Assembly: GCF_005938675.2 (NCBI RefSeq)
Contig: NZ_VCCH02000029.1
Location: 22,421 to 86,420, forward strand
DNA: 64,000 bases
Direction of reading: 5' to 3'
DNA from: Mycobacterium sp. KBS0706
GTDB taxonomy: Bacteria > Pseudomonadota > Alphaproteobacteria > DSM-16000 > Inquilinaceae
Shown: one piece after another, positions 24,837 to 35,197 of the stretch
Layout of the letters: every line of letters begins with the position of its first letter
How positions within the stretch are numbered: position 1 is the first letter of the stretch
Notes under the pieces: model-generated
What the model was told of the DNA's origin: nothing
Database searches by the model: none
What the model saw: only the letters and a program-made list of their open reading frames with translations
Program-made: the position numbers and the translations under genes

Positions 24837-26144
24837 ATGAGCGTCGAAGCCATGCCGTTGCCGCGCGAGGCGGCGGGTACGATCGAGAAGCGGGTCTACC
24901 GCAAGGTGTTCTGGCGCATCGTGCCGTTCCTGATGCTGTGCTACGTGGTCGCCTATCTCGACCGCGTGAATGTCGGCTTCGCCAAGCTGCAGATGTCGCA
25001 GGACCTCGGCTTCAGCGAGGCGGTGTTCGGCCTGGGCGCGGGCATTTTCTTCGTCGGCTATTTCCTGTTCGAGGTGCCGAGCAACATCATCCTGCACCGG
25101 GTCGGCGCCCGGGTCTGGATCGCCCGGATCATGATCACCTGGGGCATCGTCTCCGCCGCCTTCATGTTCGTGCCCTCGGCGCCGTGGTTCTATGCCCTGC
25201 GCTTCCTGCTGGGCCTGGCCGAGGCCGGCTTCTACCCCGGCATCATCCTCTATCTGACCACCTGGTACCCGTCGCATCGCCGGGCCAGGATCATCGCCGT
25301 GTTCATGGCCGCGATCCCGGTCTCCGGCATCTTCGGCAACCCGCTGTCGGGCTGGATCATGGACGCCTTCCACGAGACGCACGGACTGGCCGGCTGGCAG
25401 TGGATGTTCCTGATCGAGGCGGTCCCGGCGGTGCTGATCGGCGTCGCCGTGCTGCTGGTGCTCGACAACAGCGTCCGCGAGGCCAAGTGGCTGACCGAGG
25501 AGGAGAAGGCGGTGATCGAGCGCGAGATCGCAGCCGATGCCAAGGGTAAGGACAGCCCCGCCTCGCTCGGCGCCGTGTTCCGCGACGGCCGGGTCTGGCT
25601 GTCCTGCTTCATCTACTTCGCCTTCGTCAGCGGCCAGTACGGGCTGACCTTCTGGATGCCGACCCTGGTCAAGGCGACCGGCGTCACCGGCAACCTCAAC
25701 ATCGGCCTGATCAGCGCCATCCCCTTCCTCTGTGCCGTCGTCGCCATGATCCTGTTCGGCCAGAGCGCCGACCGGCGGCGCGAGCGCCGCTGGCACCTGG
25801 TGATCCCGGCGGTCATGGGCGCGATCGGCTTCGTCGTCGCGGCGACCGCCACCGACACTGCGGTCGCGATCGCTTTCCTGTCGCTGGCCGCGGCCGGCGT
25901 CCTGACCTGCGCGCCGCTGTTCTGGTCGCTGCCCACCGCCTTCCTACACGGCGCCGCCGCCGCGGCCGGCATCGCCATGATCAATTCGATCGGCAACCTG
26001 GCCGGCTTCGTCAGCCCCTACGCCATCGGCCTGTTGAAGGACCTGACCGGCAGCACCGAATTCGGCATGTATATGCTGGCGGTGATGCTGGTGCTGGGCG
26101 CCGCCGCCGTCCTGACCACCCCCGCGAAGCTCGTCAACCGCTAG
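24837..26144 (+). CDS. MFS transporter, anion:cation symporter family
   Basis: A 435-residue carrier with about 12 membrane helices and the ACS-family marks: Val-Ala-Tyr-Leu-Asp-Arg-Val-Asn-Val-Gly-Phe-Ala near residue 40, Gly-Leu-Ala-Glu-Ala-Gly-Phe-Tyr-Pro-Gly near 130, and Thr-Trp-Tyr-Pro-Ser-His-Arg-Arg-Ala. ACS carriers import organic and sugar acids such as tartrate, galactonate and phthalate. Its place ahead of ltnD points to L-threonate or D-erythronate. ATG at 24837 has a strong AGGGAGGAAGG upstream. It opens the rightward operon. Confidence 0.88.
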   Translation: MSVEAMPLPREAAGTIEKRVYRKVFWRIVPFLMLCYVVAYLDRVNVGFAKLQMSQDLGFSEAVFGLGAGIFFVGYFLFEVPSNIILHRVGARVWIARIMITWGIVSAAFMFVPSAPWFYALRFLLGLAEAGFYPGIILYLTTWYPSHRRARIIAVFMAAIPVSGIFGNPLSGWIMDAFHETHGLAGWQWMFLIEAVPAVLIGVAVLLVLDNSVREAKWLTEEEKAVIEREIAADAKGKDSPASLGAVFRDGRVWLSCFIYFAFVSGQYGLTFWMPTLVKATGVTGNLNIGLISAIPFLCAVVAMILFGQSADRRRERRWHLVIPAVMGAIGFVVAATATDTAVAIAFLSLAAAGVLTCAPLFWSLPTAFLHGAAAAAGIAMINSIGNLAGFVSPYAIGLLKDLTGSTEFGMYMLAVMLVLGAAAVLTTPAKLVNR

Positions 26145-26167
26145 GATCCGGACTGGGAGACTCGACA

Positions 26168-27085
26168 ATGACGAAACCGATTGGCCGCGCCGCCGTGATC
26201 GGGCTGGGCTCGATGGGGCTGGGCATGGCCCTGTCGCTGCGCCGGGCCGGCTTCGAGGTCGCCGGCTGCGATCTCTCCACCGCCGCGGTCGAGCGCCTGG
26301 TCGACGTGGGCGGCACCGGAGCTGCCACCCCGGCCGAGGCCGCCGTGGGTGCCGATATCGTGGTCTCGGTCGTGGTCAACGCGGCCCAGACCGAGTCGGT
26401 GCTGTTCGGCGAGGCCGGCTGCGCCGCGGCGATGCCGGAGGGAGCCGTGTTCGTCTCGTCCGCCACCATGGCGCCGGAGGCGGCGCGCAGCATGGCCGAG
26501 CGGCTGGAGGCGACCGGCCGGCACTATCTCGACGCCCCGATCAGCGGCGGCGCCCAGCGCGCGGCGGAGGGAGCGCTGACCATCCTTGCGTCCGGCAGCG
26601 CCGCCGCCTTTGCCGCCGCCCGGCCGGCGCTCGACGCCATGGCGGCGAAGCTGTACGAGCTCGGCGACGCGCCGGGCACCGGTGCCGCCTTCAAGATGGT
26701 GAACCAGCTGCTGGCCGGGGTGCACATCGCCGCTGCCTGCGAGGCGATCGCCTTCGCCGCCCGCCAGGGGCTGGACATCCGCAAGGTCTATGAGGTGATC
26801 ACCGCCTCGGCCGGCAATTCCTGGATGTTCGAGAACCGGATTCCGCATGTGCTGGACGGCGACTATGCGCCGCGCAGCGCGGTCGACATCTTCACCAAGG
26901 ATCTCGGTATCGTCATGGACATGGCGCGCAGCGGGAAGTTCCCGGTGCCGGTGGCCGGCGCGGCCCTGCAGATGTTCCTGATGACCGCCGCCGCAGGCAT
27001 GGGCCGGGACGACGACGCCTCGGTCGCCCGGCTCTACGCCCAGATCGCCGGCCTCGACCTGCCCGGCGCGAAGAAGGAGGGATAG
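26168..27085 (+). CDS. ltnD: L-threonate dehydrogenase
   Basis: A 305-residue beta-hydroxyacid dehydrogenase that would oxidise L-threonate at C2 or C3 with NAD. The nucleotide site Gly-Leu-Gly-Ser-Met-Gly is at residues 12-17, the substrate site Asp-Ala-Pro-Ile-Ser-Gly-Gly near 120, and the catalytic Lys in Phe-Lys-Met-Val-Asn-Gln-Leu-Leu near 177. Context with otnI, otnK and otnC favours LtnD over the related 3-hydroxyisobutyrate or tartronate enzymes. It follows the carrier by 23 bp. Confidence 0.85.
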   Translation: MTKPIGRAAVIGLGSMGLGMALSLRRAGFEVAGCDLSTAAVERLVDVGGTGAATPAEAAVGADIVVSVVVNAAQTESVLFGEAGCAAAMPEGAVFVSSATMAPEAARSMAERLEATGRHYLDAPISGGAQRAAEGALTILASGSAAAFAAARPALDAMAAKLYELGDAPGTGAAFKMVNQLLAGVHIAAACEAIAFAARQGLDIRKVYEVITASAGNSWMFENRIPHVLDGDYAPRSAVDIFTKDLGIVMDMARSGKFPVPVAGAALQMFLMTAAAGMGRDDDASVARLYAQIAGLDLPGAKKEG

Positions 27086-27090
27086 GATCG

Positions 27091-27873
27091 ATGCCGCGCT
27101 TCGCCGCCAATCTCAGCATGATGTTCACCGAGTGGGACTTCCTCGACCGCTTCGACGCGGCGGCCGGGGCGGGCTTCACCGCGGTCGAATACCTGTTCCC
27201 CTATGAGCATCCGCCCGAGGCGATCGCCGAAAGGCTGTCGCGCAACGGCCTGACCCAGGCGCTGTTCAACCTGCCGCCCGGCGACTGGGCCAGGGGCGAG
27301 CGCGGCCTGGCCGCCCTGCCCGAGCGGGCGGACGAGTTCCGCGCGTCGGTCGCCACCGCCCTCGTCTATGCCGAGGCCACCGGCGTCGGCCGCGTCCATA
27401 TGATGAGCGGCAATGCCGACCCGGCCGACCCGCGGGCGCAGGCAGCCTGGCGCGACGCCACCCGGTTCGCCGCCGAGGCCTTCGCGGCCAAGGGCGTAGA
27501 CGTGCTGCTGGAGCCGCTGAACACCCGTGACATGCCGGGCTATTTCCTGGGCAGCTTCGACCGCGCCGCGGTGCTGATTGGCGAGCTGGGCCTGCCCAAC
27601 CTGAAGCTGCAATTCGACTGCTACCACCGGCAGATCCTGCATGGCGACGTGACCATGGCGCTGCGCTCGCTGCTGCCGATCACCGCCCATGTCCAGATCG
27701 CCAGCGTCCCCGGCCGGCACGAGCCGGATGTCGAGGAGCTGAACTACCCGTTCCTGTTCCAGGAGTTGGAACGGCTGGGCTATGCCGGCTTCATCGGCTG
27801 CGAGTACCGGCCCCGCGCCGGCACGCTCGAAGGGCTGGGCTGGTTCGCGCCCTATGCCAGCCGCGAAGTGTGA
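27091..27873 (+). CDS. otnI: 2-oxo-tetronate isomerase
   Basis: A 260-residue TIM-barrel protein of the hydroxypyruvate isomerase family; OtnI moves the keto group from C2 to C3. Marks are the N-terminal Phe-Ala-Ala-Asn-Leu-Ser-Met-Met-Phe, Leu-Leu-Glu-Pro-Leu-Asn-Thr-Arg-Asp (first metal Glu), Gln-Phe-Asp-Cys-Tyr-His (metal Asp), and Gly-Cys-Glu-Tyr-Arg-Pro (second Glu). Starts 5 bp after ltnD. By sequence alone it could be Hyi; the kinase next door decides for OtnI. Confidence 0.87.
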   Translation: MPRFAANLSMMFTEWDFLDRFDAAAGAGFTAVEYLFPYEHPPEAIAERLSRNGLTQALFNLPPGDWARGERGLAALPERADEFRASVATALVYAEATGVGRVHMMSGNADPADPRAQAAWRDATRFAAEAFAAKGVDVLLEPLNTRDMPGYFLGSFDRAAVLIGELGLPNLKLQFDCYHRQILHGDVTMALRSLLPITAHVQIASVPGRHEPDVEELNYPFLFQELERLGYAGFIGCEYRPRAGTLEGLGWFAPYASREV

Positions 27874-27883
27874 GGAGGAAGCG

Positions 27884-29155
27884 ATGACCCTCGTGCTCGG
27901 CTGCGTGGCCGACGACTACACCGGCGCCTCCGACCTGGCGAACACCCTGTCCAAGGCCGGGCTGCGCACGGTCCAGACCATCGGCGTGCCGCGCGACGAC
28001 CTGGAGCTGCCGGCGGTCGACGCCGTGGTGGTGGCGCTGAAGAGCCGGTCGATCCCGGCCGCCGAAGCGGTCGAGCGCAGCCTGGCCGCCGACCGTTGGC
28101 TGCGCGGCCGCGGCGCCGGCCATGTGCTGTTCAAGATCTGCTCGACCTTCGATTCGACCGATGCCGGCAACATCGGCCCGGTGACCGATGCGCTGCGAGC
28201 CGAAATCGGCGCCGGCCCGGCACTGGTCACCCCCGCCTTCCCGGAGACCGGCCGGACGGTCTATCTCGGCCATCTCTTCGTCGGCACCGTGCCGCTGCAT
28301 GAAAGCCCGCTGAAGGACCATCCGCTGAACCCGATGCGGGATTCGAACCTGGTCCGCGTGCTGGGCCGGCAAAGCAAGGCGCCAGTCGCCCTGCTGCCCC
28401 TGGCCGTGGTGGAGGCCGGGCCGCAGGCCGTGCGCAATGCGGTCGGGCAGCGCGCGGCAGAGGGTGCCGGCGCGATCATCGCCGACGCGGTGCTGGACCG
28501 GCATCTGGAGACGCTGGGCGTGGTGGCGCTGGACCAGCCGGTGTCGACCGGGGCCTCCGGCCTTGGCCTCGGCATCGCCCGCGCATTGGTCGCCGCCGGC
28601 CGGATCACGGGCACCGGTGCGGACCACGCGCCGGCTCCGATCGGCGGACCGGCCGCGATCCTGGCCGGCAGCTGCTCGCAGGCGACTTTGGGTCAGATCG
28701 CGGCGGCGGAGCGGAGCATGCCCGTGCTGCGCCTCGACCCGGAGGCGCTGGCCGGCGATCCCGGCGAGGTCGGGCGAGCCCTCGCCTGGGCCGAGCGGCA
28801 TCGCGCCGAGGGGCCGGTGCTGATCGCCAGCAGCGCGCCGCCGGAGCAGGTAGCGGCGGTGCAGCGGAAGCTCGGCCGCGACGCCGCCGGCCATGCGATC
28901 GAGCAGGCGACGGCGCGGATCGCCCTCGGCCTGGTCGAGGCCGGAATCCGCCGCCTGGTGGTGGCGGGCGGCGAGACCTCCGGCGCCGTGGTCGATGCCC
29001 TGGCACTGCCCGCCTTCCGCATCGGCGCCGAGATCGCCCCGGGCGTGCCGGTGCTCCATGCGGTCGGCCGCGAGCCGCCGATGGTGCTGGCCCTGAAATC
29101 CGGCAATTTCGGCGGCCCCGACTTCTTCACCGATGCGCTGAGGGCGATGCCGTAG
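27884..29155 (+). CDS. otnK: 3-oxo-tetronate kinase (four-carbon acid sugar kinase)
   Basis: A 423-residue DUF1537-type kinase that phosphorylates the 3-oxo acid at C4. The N-terminal Ala-Asp-Asp-Tyr-Thr-Gly-Ala-Ser-Asp-Leu-Ala (residues 8-18) is the sugar-acid site. Lys-Ile-Cys-Ser-Thr-Phe-Asp-Ser-Thr lies near 85. The C-terminal half has Gly-Ser-Cys-Ser near 265 and Val-Ala-Gly-Gly-Glu-Thr-Ser-Gly-Ala (ATP site) near 365. ATG at 27884 with GAGGAGG upstream, 10 bp after otnI. It ends 9 bp before the convergent murB. Confidence 0.9.
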   Translation: MTLVLGCVADDYTGASDLANTLSKAGLRTVQTIGVPRDDLELPAVDAVVVALKSRSIPAAEAVERSLAADRWLRGRGAGHVLFKICSTFDSTDAGNIGPVTDALRAEIGAGPALVTPAFPETGRTVYLGHLFVGTVPLHESPLKDHPLNPMRDSNLVRVLGRQSKAPVALLPLAVVEAGPQAVRNAVGQRAAEGAGAIIADAVLDRHLETLGVVALDQPVSTGASGLGLGIARALVAAGRITGTGADHAPAPIGGPAAILAGSCSQATLGQIAAAERSMPVLRLDPEALAGDPGEVGRALAWAERHRAEGPVLIASSAPPEQVAAVQRKLGRDAAGHAIEQATARIALGLVEAGIRRLVVAGGETSGAVVDALALPAFRIGAEIAPGVPVLHAVGREPPMVLALKSGNFGGPDFFTDALRAMP

Positions 29156-29164
29156 GGCGACGGC

Positions 29165-30175
29165 TCAGAGAATCACCGGCTCCGGCTCCAGCGCCACGCC
29201 GTAGGTGGCGCGGACGTCGCTCTGGATCTGCCGGGCCAGGTCGAGGATCTCCGCCCCCGTGGCGCCGCCGCGATTGACCAGGACCAGGGCCTGCCGGTCA
29301 TGCACCGCGGCGCGGCCGACTGCCCGCCCCTTCCAGCCGCAGCGGTCGATCAGCCAGCCGGCGGCCAGCTTCACCCTGCCGTCCGGCTGCGGATAGCCGA
29401 CGATGCCGGGGAAGGACGCAGCCAGATCGTCATACTGGGCACCCGGCACGATCGGGTTCTTGAAGAAGCTGCCGGCATTGCCGATCACCGCCGGGTCGGG
29501 CAGCTTCTGCCGCCGCACCGCGACGACCGCGTCGAAGATCTCCGCCGCCGTGACATCGGACCGGTCGGCGAAGACCCGGGCCAGGTCGGGATAGGCCGTC
29601 ACCGGCGTCCAGGGCCGTGGCAGGCGCAGGGTGACGGCGGTGACGATCCAGCGCTCCGGCTCGCGCTTGAACAGGCTGTCGCGGTAGCTGAAGCGGCAGG
29701 CGGCGCGGTCGAGCGTGACGAAGCCGCCGGTCGTAGTGTCGAAGGCGCGCAAGCTCTCGAACCGCTCCTCCAGCTCCACGCCATAGGCGCCGATGTTCTG
29801 GATCGGCGCCGCCCCGGCGGTGCCCGGGATCAGCGCCAGGTTCTCCAGCCCCGGCCGGCCCTGGGCGATGGTCCAGGCCACCAGGTCGTGCCAGACCTCC
29901 CCGGCCCCCGCCTCGATCAGCACGGCCTCCGCGCTCTCCCCCGCCAGCCGCCGGCCGGGGATGCGCATCAGCAGCGTCAGCCCGTCGAAATCGCCGGTCA
30001 GCACCACATTGCTGCCGCCGCCCAGCAGCCGGCGCGGCAGGCCGGCGAAGCGCGGATCCGCCAGCACCGCCGGCAGCTCGGCCTCGTCGCGAATCTCCAC
30101 GGCGAAGCGGCTGCGCGCGGCGATGCCGAAGCTGTTGGCGGATTGCAGCGGGTGGTCGGTCAGGATCTGGTACAT
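29165..30175 (-). CDS. murB: UDP-N-acetylenolpyruvoylglucosamine reductase, type I
   Basis: A 336-residue FAD enzyme that makes UDP-N-acetylmuramate. FAD-binding [34 protein letters not shown] and the catalytic Gly-Ser-Phe-Phe-Lys-Asn-Pro are all there, and it ends near Leu-Glu-Pro-Glu. The Tyr-Arg-Asp-Ser and Gly-Ser-Phe-Phe-Lys-Asn-Pro form is that of the E. coli (type I) enzyme. The gene is away from any cell-wall cluster; alphaproteobacteria usually keep a shorter type II murB within one. Confidence 0.9.
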   Translation of the reverse strand: MYQILTDHPLQSANSFGIAARSRFAVEIRDEAELPAVLADPRFAGLPRRLLGGGSNVVLTGDFDGLTLLMRIPGRRLAGESAEAVLIEAGAGEVWHDLVAWTIAQGRPGLENLALIPGTAGAAPIQNIGAYGVELEERFESLRAFDTTTGGFVTLDRAACRFSYRDSLFKREPERWIVTAVTLRLPRPWTPVTAYPDLARVFADRSDVTAAEIFDAVVAVRRQKLPDPAVIGNAGSFFKNPIVPGAQYDDLAASFPGIVGYPQPDGRVKLAAGWLIDRCGWKGRAVGRAAVHDRQALVLVNRGGATGAEILDLARQIQSDVRATYGVALEPEPVIL

Positions 30176-30213
30176 CAGGCAAGCGTGGCGGCTTCGGAAG
30201 GAGGCCCTCTCCA

Positions 30214-30294
30214 GTCTGTCATGCCCGGGCTTGACCCGGGCATGACAGACAATGTCGAGACCCTCTGGATTGCCGGGTCAAGCCCGGCAATGAC
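30214..30294. repeat. intergenic palindromic repeat, GTCAT...ATGAC type
   Basis: First hairpin: a perfect 16-bp stem (30214-30229 with 30235-30250) and loop CTTGA. Second: ATTGCCGGG (30269-30277) with CCCGGCAAT (30283-30291), loop TCAAG. The ends are GTCAT and ATGAC. Same family as 349-437 but with a different middle. It lies between the VWA gene end and the murB start. Confidence 0.75.
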
Positions 30295-30318
30295 AAGAAG
30301 AAAGTCGTTCGGAAGAGT

Positions 30319-31035
30319 CTATACGATCTCGTCGATCAGCTTGGCGATCAGCGCCTGGATGAAGCTGTCCCGCCCCTCGGCGGTGCGGACGAAGGCGCCG
30401 ATGCCGCCGATCACCTGCTGCCGGTAATAGCCTTCGAGCCAGTCGTATTCGTCGAGGATGACCAGCGCGTTGACCGTCACATGGGCCGCCTCCGCCGCAT
30501 CGCGAGCCAGCGTCGGATCGATCCCGGCGTTGGAGAAGCCGTTCGAGACGATGTCGATGGTCTGGCGCGGGCTGTCGAAGCCGCTGGCCTTGAACAACTC
30601 GAGCGCGTCGAGCACGGCGCTGCCGATCGCGGTCGACCCGGCCTCCTGCCCGGCCGGCGCCGCCAGCACCGCCTCGGCGAAGGAATCGGCATCGGCGGCG
30701 CCGGCCAGGCGGCGCCAGGGCAGCAACACCTTCAGGCTGCGCGGACCGTCGAAGCGCGCCAGCGTCACCGCGATGCCGCCGCGCGGGCCGGCGGCGATCG
30801 CCGCCTTGACCTTCTCGTCGCGGAAGGCGGCGGCGTGGCCGCGCAGCTGGAAGTCGAGCGCGCCGGTGGTGATGCTGGCCGAGGCGTCGACCAGCAGCAC
30901 GAGCTCGAGATCGACCGGCTCCAGCGCAGGGGCCGCCGGGGGCTGCGGCTCGGGCGCCGGGCTCTGGGCCGCGGCCAGCAGCGGCCGGGCCAGCAGCACG
31001 CCGGCGAGCCAGCCCGCGAAGCGTCGCCGCCTCAT
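30319..31035 (-). CDS. DUF1194 von Willebrand factor A-like exported protein
   Basis: A 238-residue protein with an Arg-rich start and a signal peptide (cleavage near Leu-Ala-Ala-Ala-Gln). After a Pro/Ala linker it has a VWA domain: the MIDAS start Leu-Val-Asp-Ala-Ser-Ala-Ser at about 53-59, a middle Thr-Ala-Ile-Gly-Ser-Ala, and Ile-Asp-Ile-Val-Ser-Asn-Gly. This is the DUF1194 layout. It may bind a partner protein through a metal ion. ATG at 31035 overlaps the stop of the hydrolase gene by 4 bp. Confidence 0.8.
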   Translation of the reverse strand: MRRRRFAGWLAGVLLARPLLAAAQSPAPEPQPPAAPALEPVDLELVLLVDASASITTGALDFQLRGHAAAFRDEKVKAAIAAGPRGGIAVTLARFDGPRSLKVLLPWRRLAGAADADSFAEAVLAAPAGQEAGSTAIGSAVLDALELFKASGFDSPRQTIDIVSNGFSNAGIDPTLARDAAEAAHVTVNALVILDEYDWLEGYYRQQVIGGIGAFVRTAEGRDSFIQALIAKLIDEIV

Positions 31036-31948
31036 GGTGCCAGCGTCGCCAGGAAATCGTCGGTGTCGCGCCAGAAGGCGCTGCGGATGTCGTCGCGTTC
31101 CATCAGGATCTCGTGCCGGGCGTCCGGATAGACGCTGACCCGGCACTGCGGCAGCAATCGGGCGACCCGCCGGGACGCCGCGTTGTCGACCAGCCGTTCC
31201 TGCCCGGCCAGCAGCATCAGCACCGGCGCCCGGATGGACGGCGCCTGCCGCAGGATCGCGGCGGAGGACCGGAAGGCGGCGGCGAGCCAGCCCCAGGTGA
31301 TGCCGGAGACGCGGTAATCCGGATGGTCGCGGAACCAGTCGGCCTGGATGCGGTTGCGCACCGGGTCGCTGGACAACAGCCGCCGCGGGTCGAGCAGGCG
31401 CTGCGCGTCATAGCCGCCCTCGCCCGGGGCGTAGCGGCGGCCGCGGCCGAACGACGCCGCCACCGGCGACAGCAGGCGAGCGACCCGCTGCATCGCGGGC
31501 ACGGCGATCGGCACGACCATCGGCGCGGTCAGGATTGCGCCTGCCGCCAGGTCCGGCCGGTCTGCCAGCAGGCGCAGCGCCAGGTGCCCGCCCATGGAAT
31601 GGCCGAGCAGGACCAGCGGCCCCTCCCCTGCCGACCGCACCACCTGGTCGATCAGGAGAGCGGCGTCGCGCACCAGCGGGTCGAAGCTGTCGTAGTGGCC
31701 GGTCTCGTCGCCCGTGGGAGTGCGGGACGACAGGCCCTGGCCGCGCCAGTCGAAGCCGAAGACGCGAAAACCGCGGGCGATCAGCTCGCCCGCGGTCTCA
31801 CGGTACTTCTCGATGAACTCGCTGCGGCCGTTCATGATCAGCACGGTGCCGCGCACCCGCCCCTCCGGCTCCGGCCACGCGCCCCAGCGCAGCCGCGCCC
31901 CGTCCGGCGTCGTCAGGACATCCGTGCGGGGCGCGGCGGCCAGGTCCA

Positions 31949-31949
<1 letters not shown>
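31032..31949 (-). CDS. alpha/beta hydrolase, lysophospholipase (PldB-like)
   Basis: A 305-residue serine hydrolase of the Hydrolase_4 group. The nucleophile elbow is Gly-His-Ser-Met-Gly-Gly near residue 114, Phe-Asp-Trp-Arg-Gly-Gln-Gly-Leu-Ser-Ser lies near 68, the triad Asp is in Glu-Arg-Leu-Val-Asp, and the His in Asp-Ala-Arg-His-Glu. The family includes monoacylglycerol lipases and lysophospholipases. GTG start at 31949 overlaps the ppdK TAG by one base, and its stop overlaps the VWA gene, so ppdK, this gene and the VWA gene may be one transcript. Confidence 0.85.
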
Positions 31950-34624
<2,675 letters not shown>

Positions 34625-35197
34625 GTCGTTCGATTCTCCGCCTTGGCGTTCGTGGGAGATGATTGAGTCGGATCTTAGACCCGAAACGGCGGAAGCGGTA
34701 CGCCGACCCCGGACCGGGCGTCCGGGCCGGCGACCGGCAGACAGCCGCCTTCCAGAGCCCTTGCGGTCGGAATCATCGTGCCTCCGCCTCGATCCAGCGC
34801 AGCGGGAACAACGGTTCGATCCCCGTGCGTGTTCCGTGTCTTGCAGCGCAGCGAGGCGATGAAGTCAAGCCCGGAAAAGCCGCGGAATTCCTCAGAGTTT
34901 TATGCTTTTGCAACGCAACATGACGGATTTCGGAGTTGCTAAGGATGAAGATGGAAATCTGCGAGCATTTGATAAGCGGACATAGCGAATAAGGAGAGTT
35001 CCGAGACACCGGCATCCCTGTGCCGATGCCACAACATCGATCGCGAAACATGAACGAATCTGTCCAAAATATGGGCAGAGGACAATTCCGCCGATCGTGG
35101 TACCGGCCTCGATAACGCGACCGTGTGCCACGCCGTCCTCCAGCCACGGCGTCCACGCCGATAGGGACAGGGGCGCAAAAAAGGCCCTTGTGCGCTT
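34625..35197. other. intergenic region between glyS and ppdK
   Basis: About 570 bp. The middle (roughly 34870-35110) is much richer in A+T than the rest of the area. Several short frames on the minus strand have neither a ribosome-binding site nor a recognisable product. Near 35172-35193 GCGCA pairs with TGCGC around a stretch with AAAAAAGGCCC, which on the minus strand gives a T-rich run and may end glyS transcription. The ppdK promoter must be here. I see no RNA gene. Confidence 0.5.
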
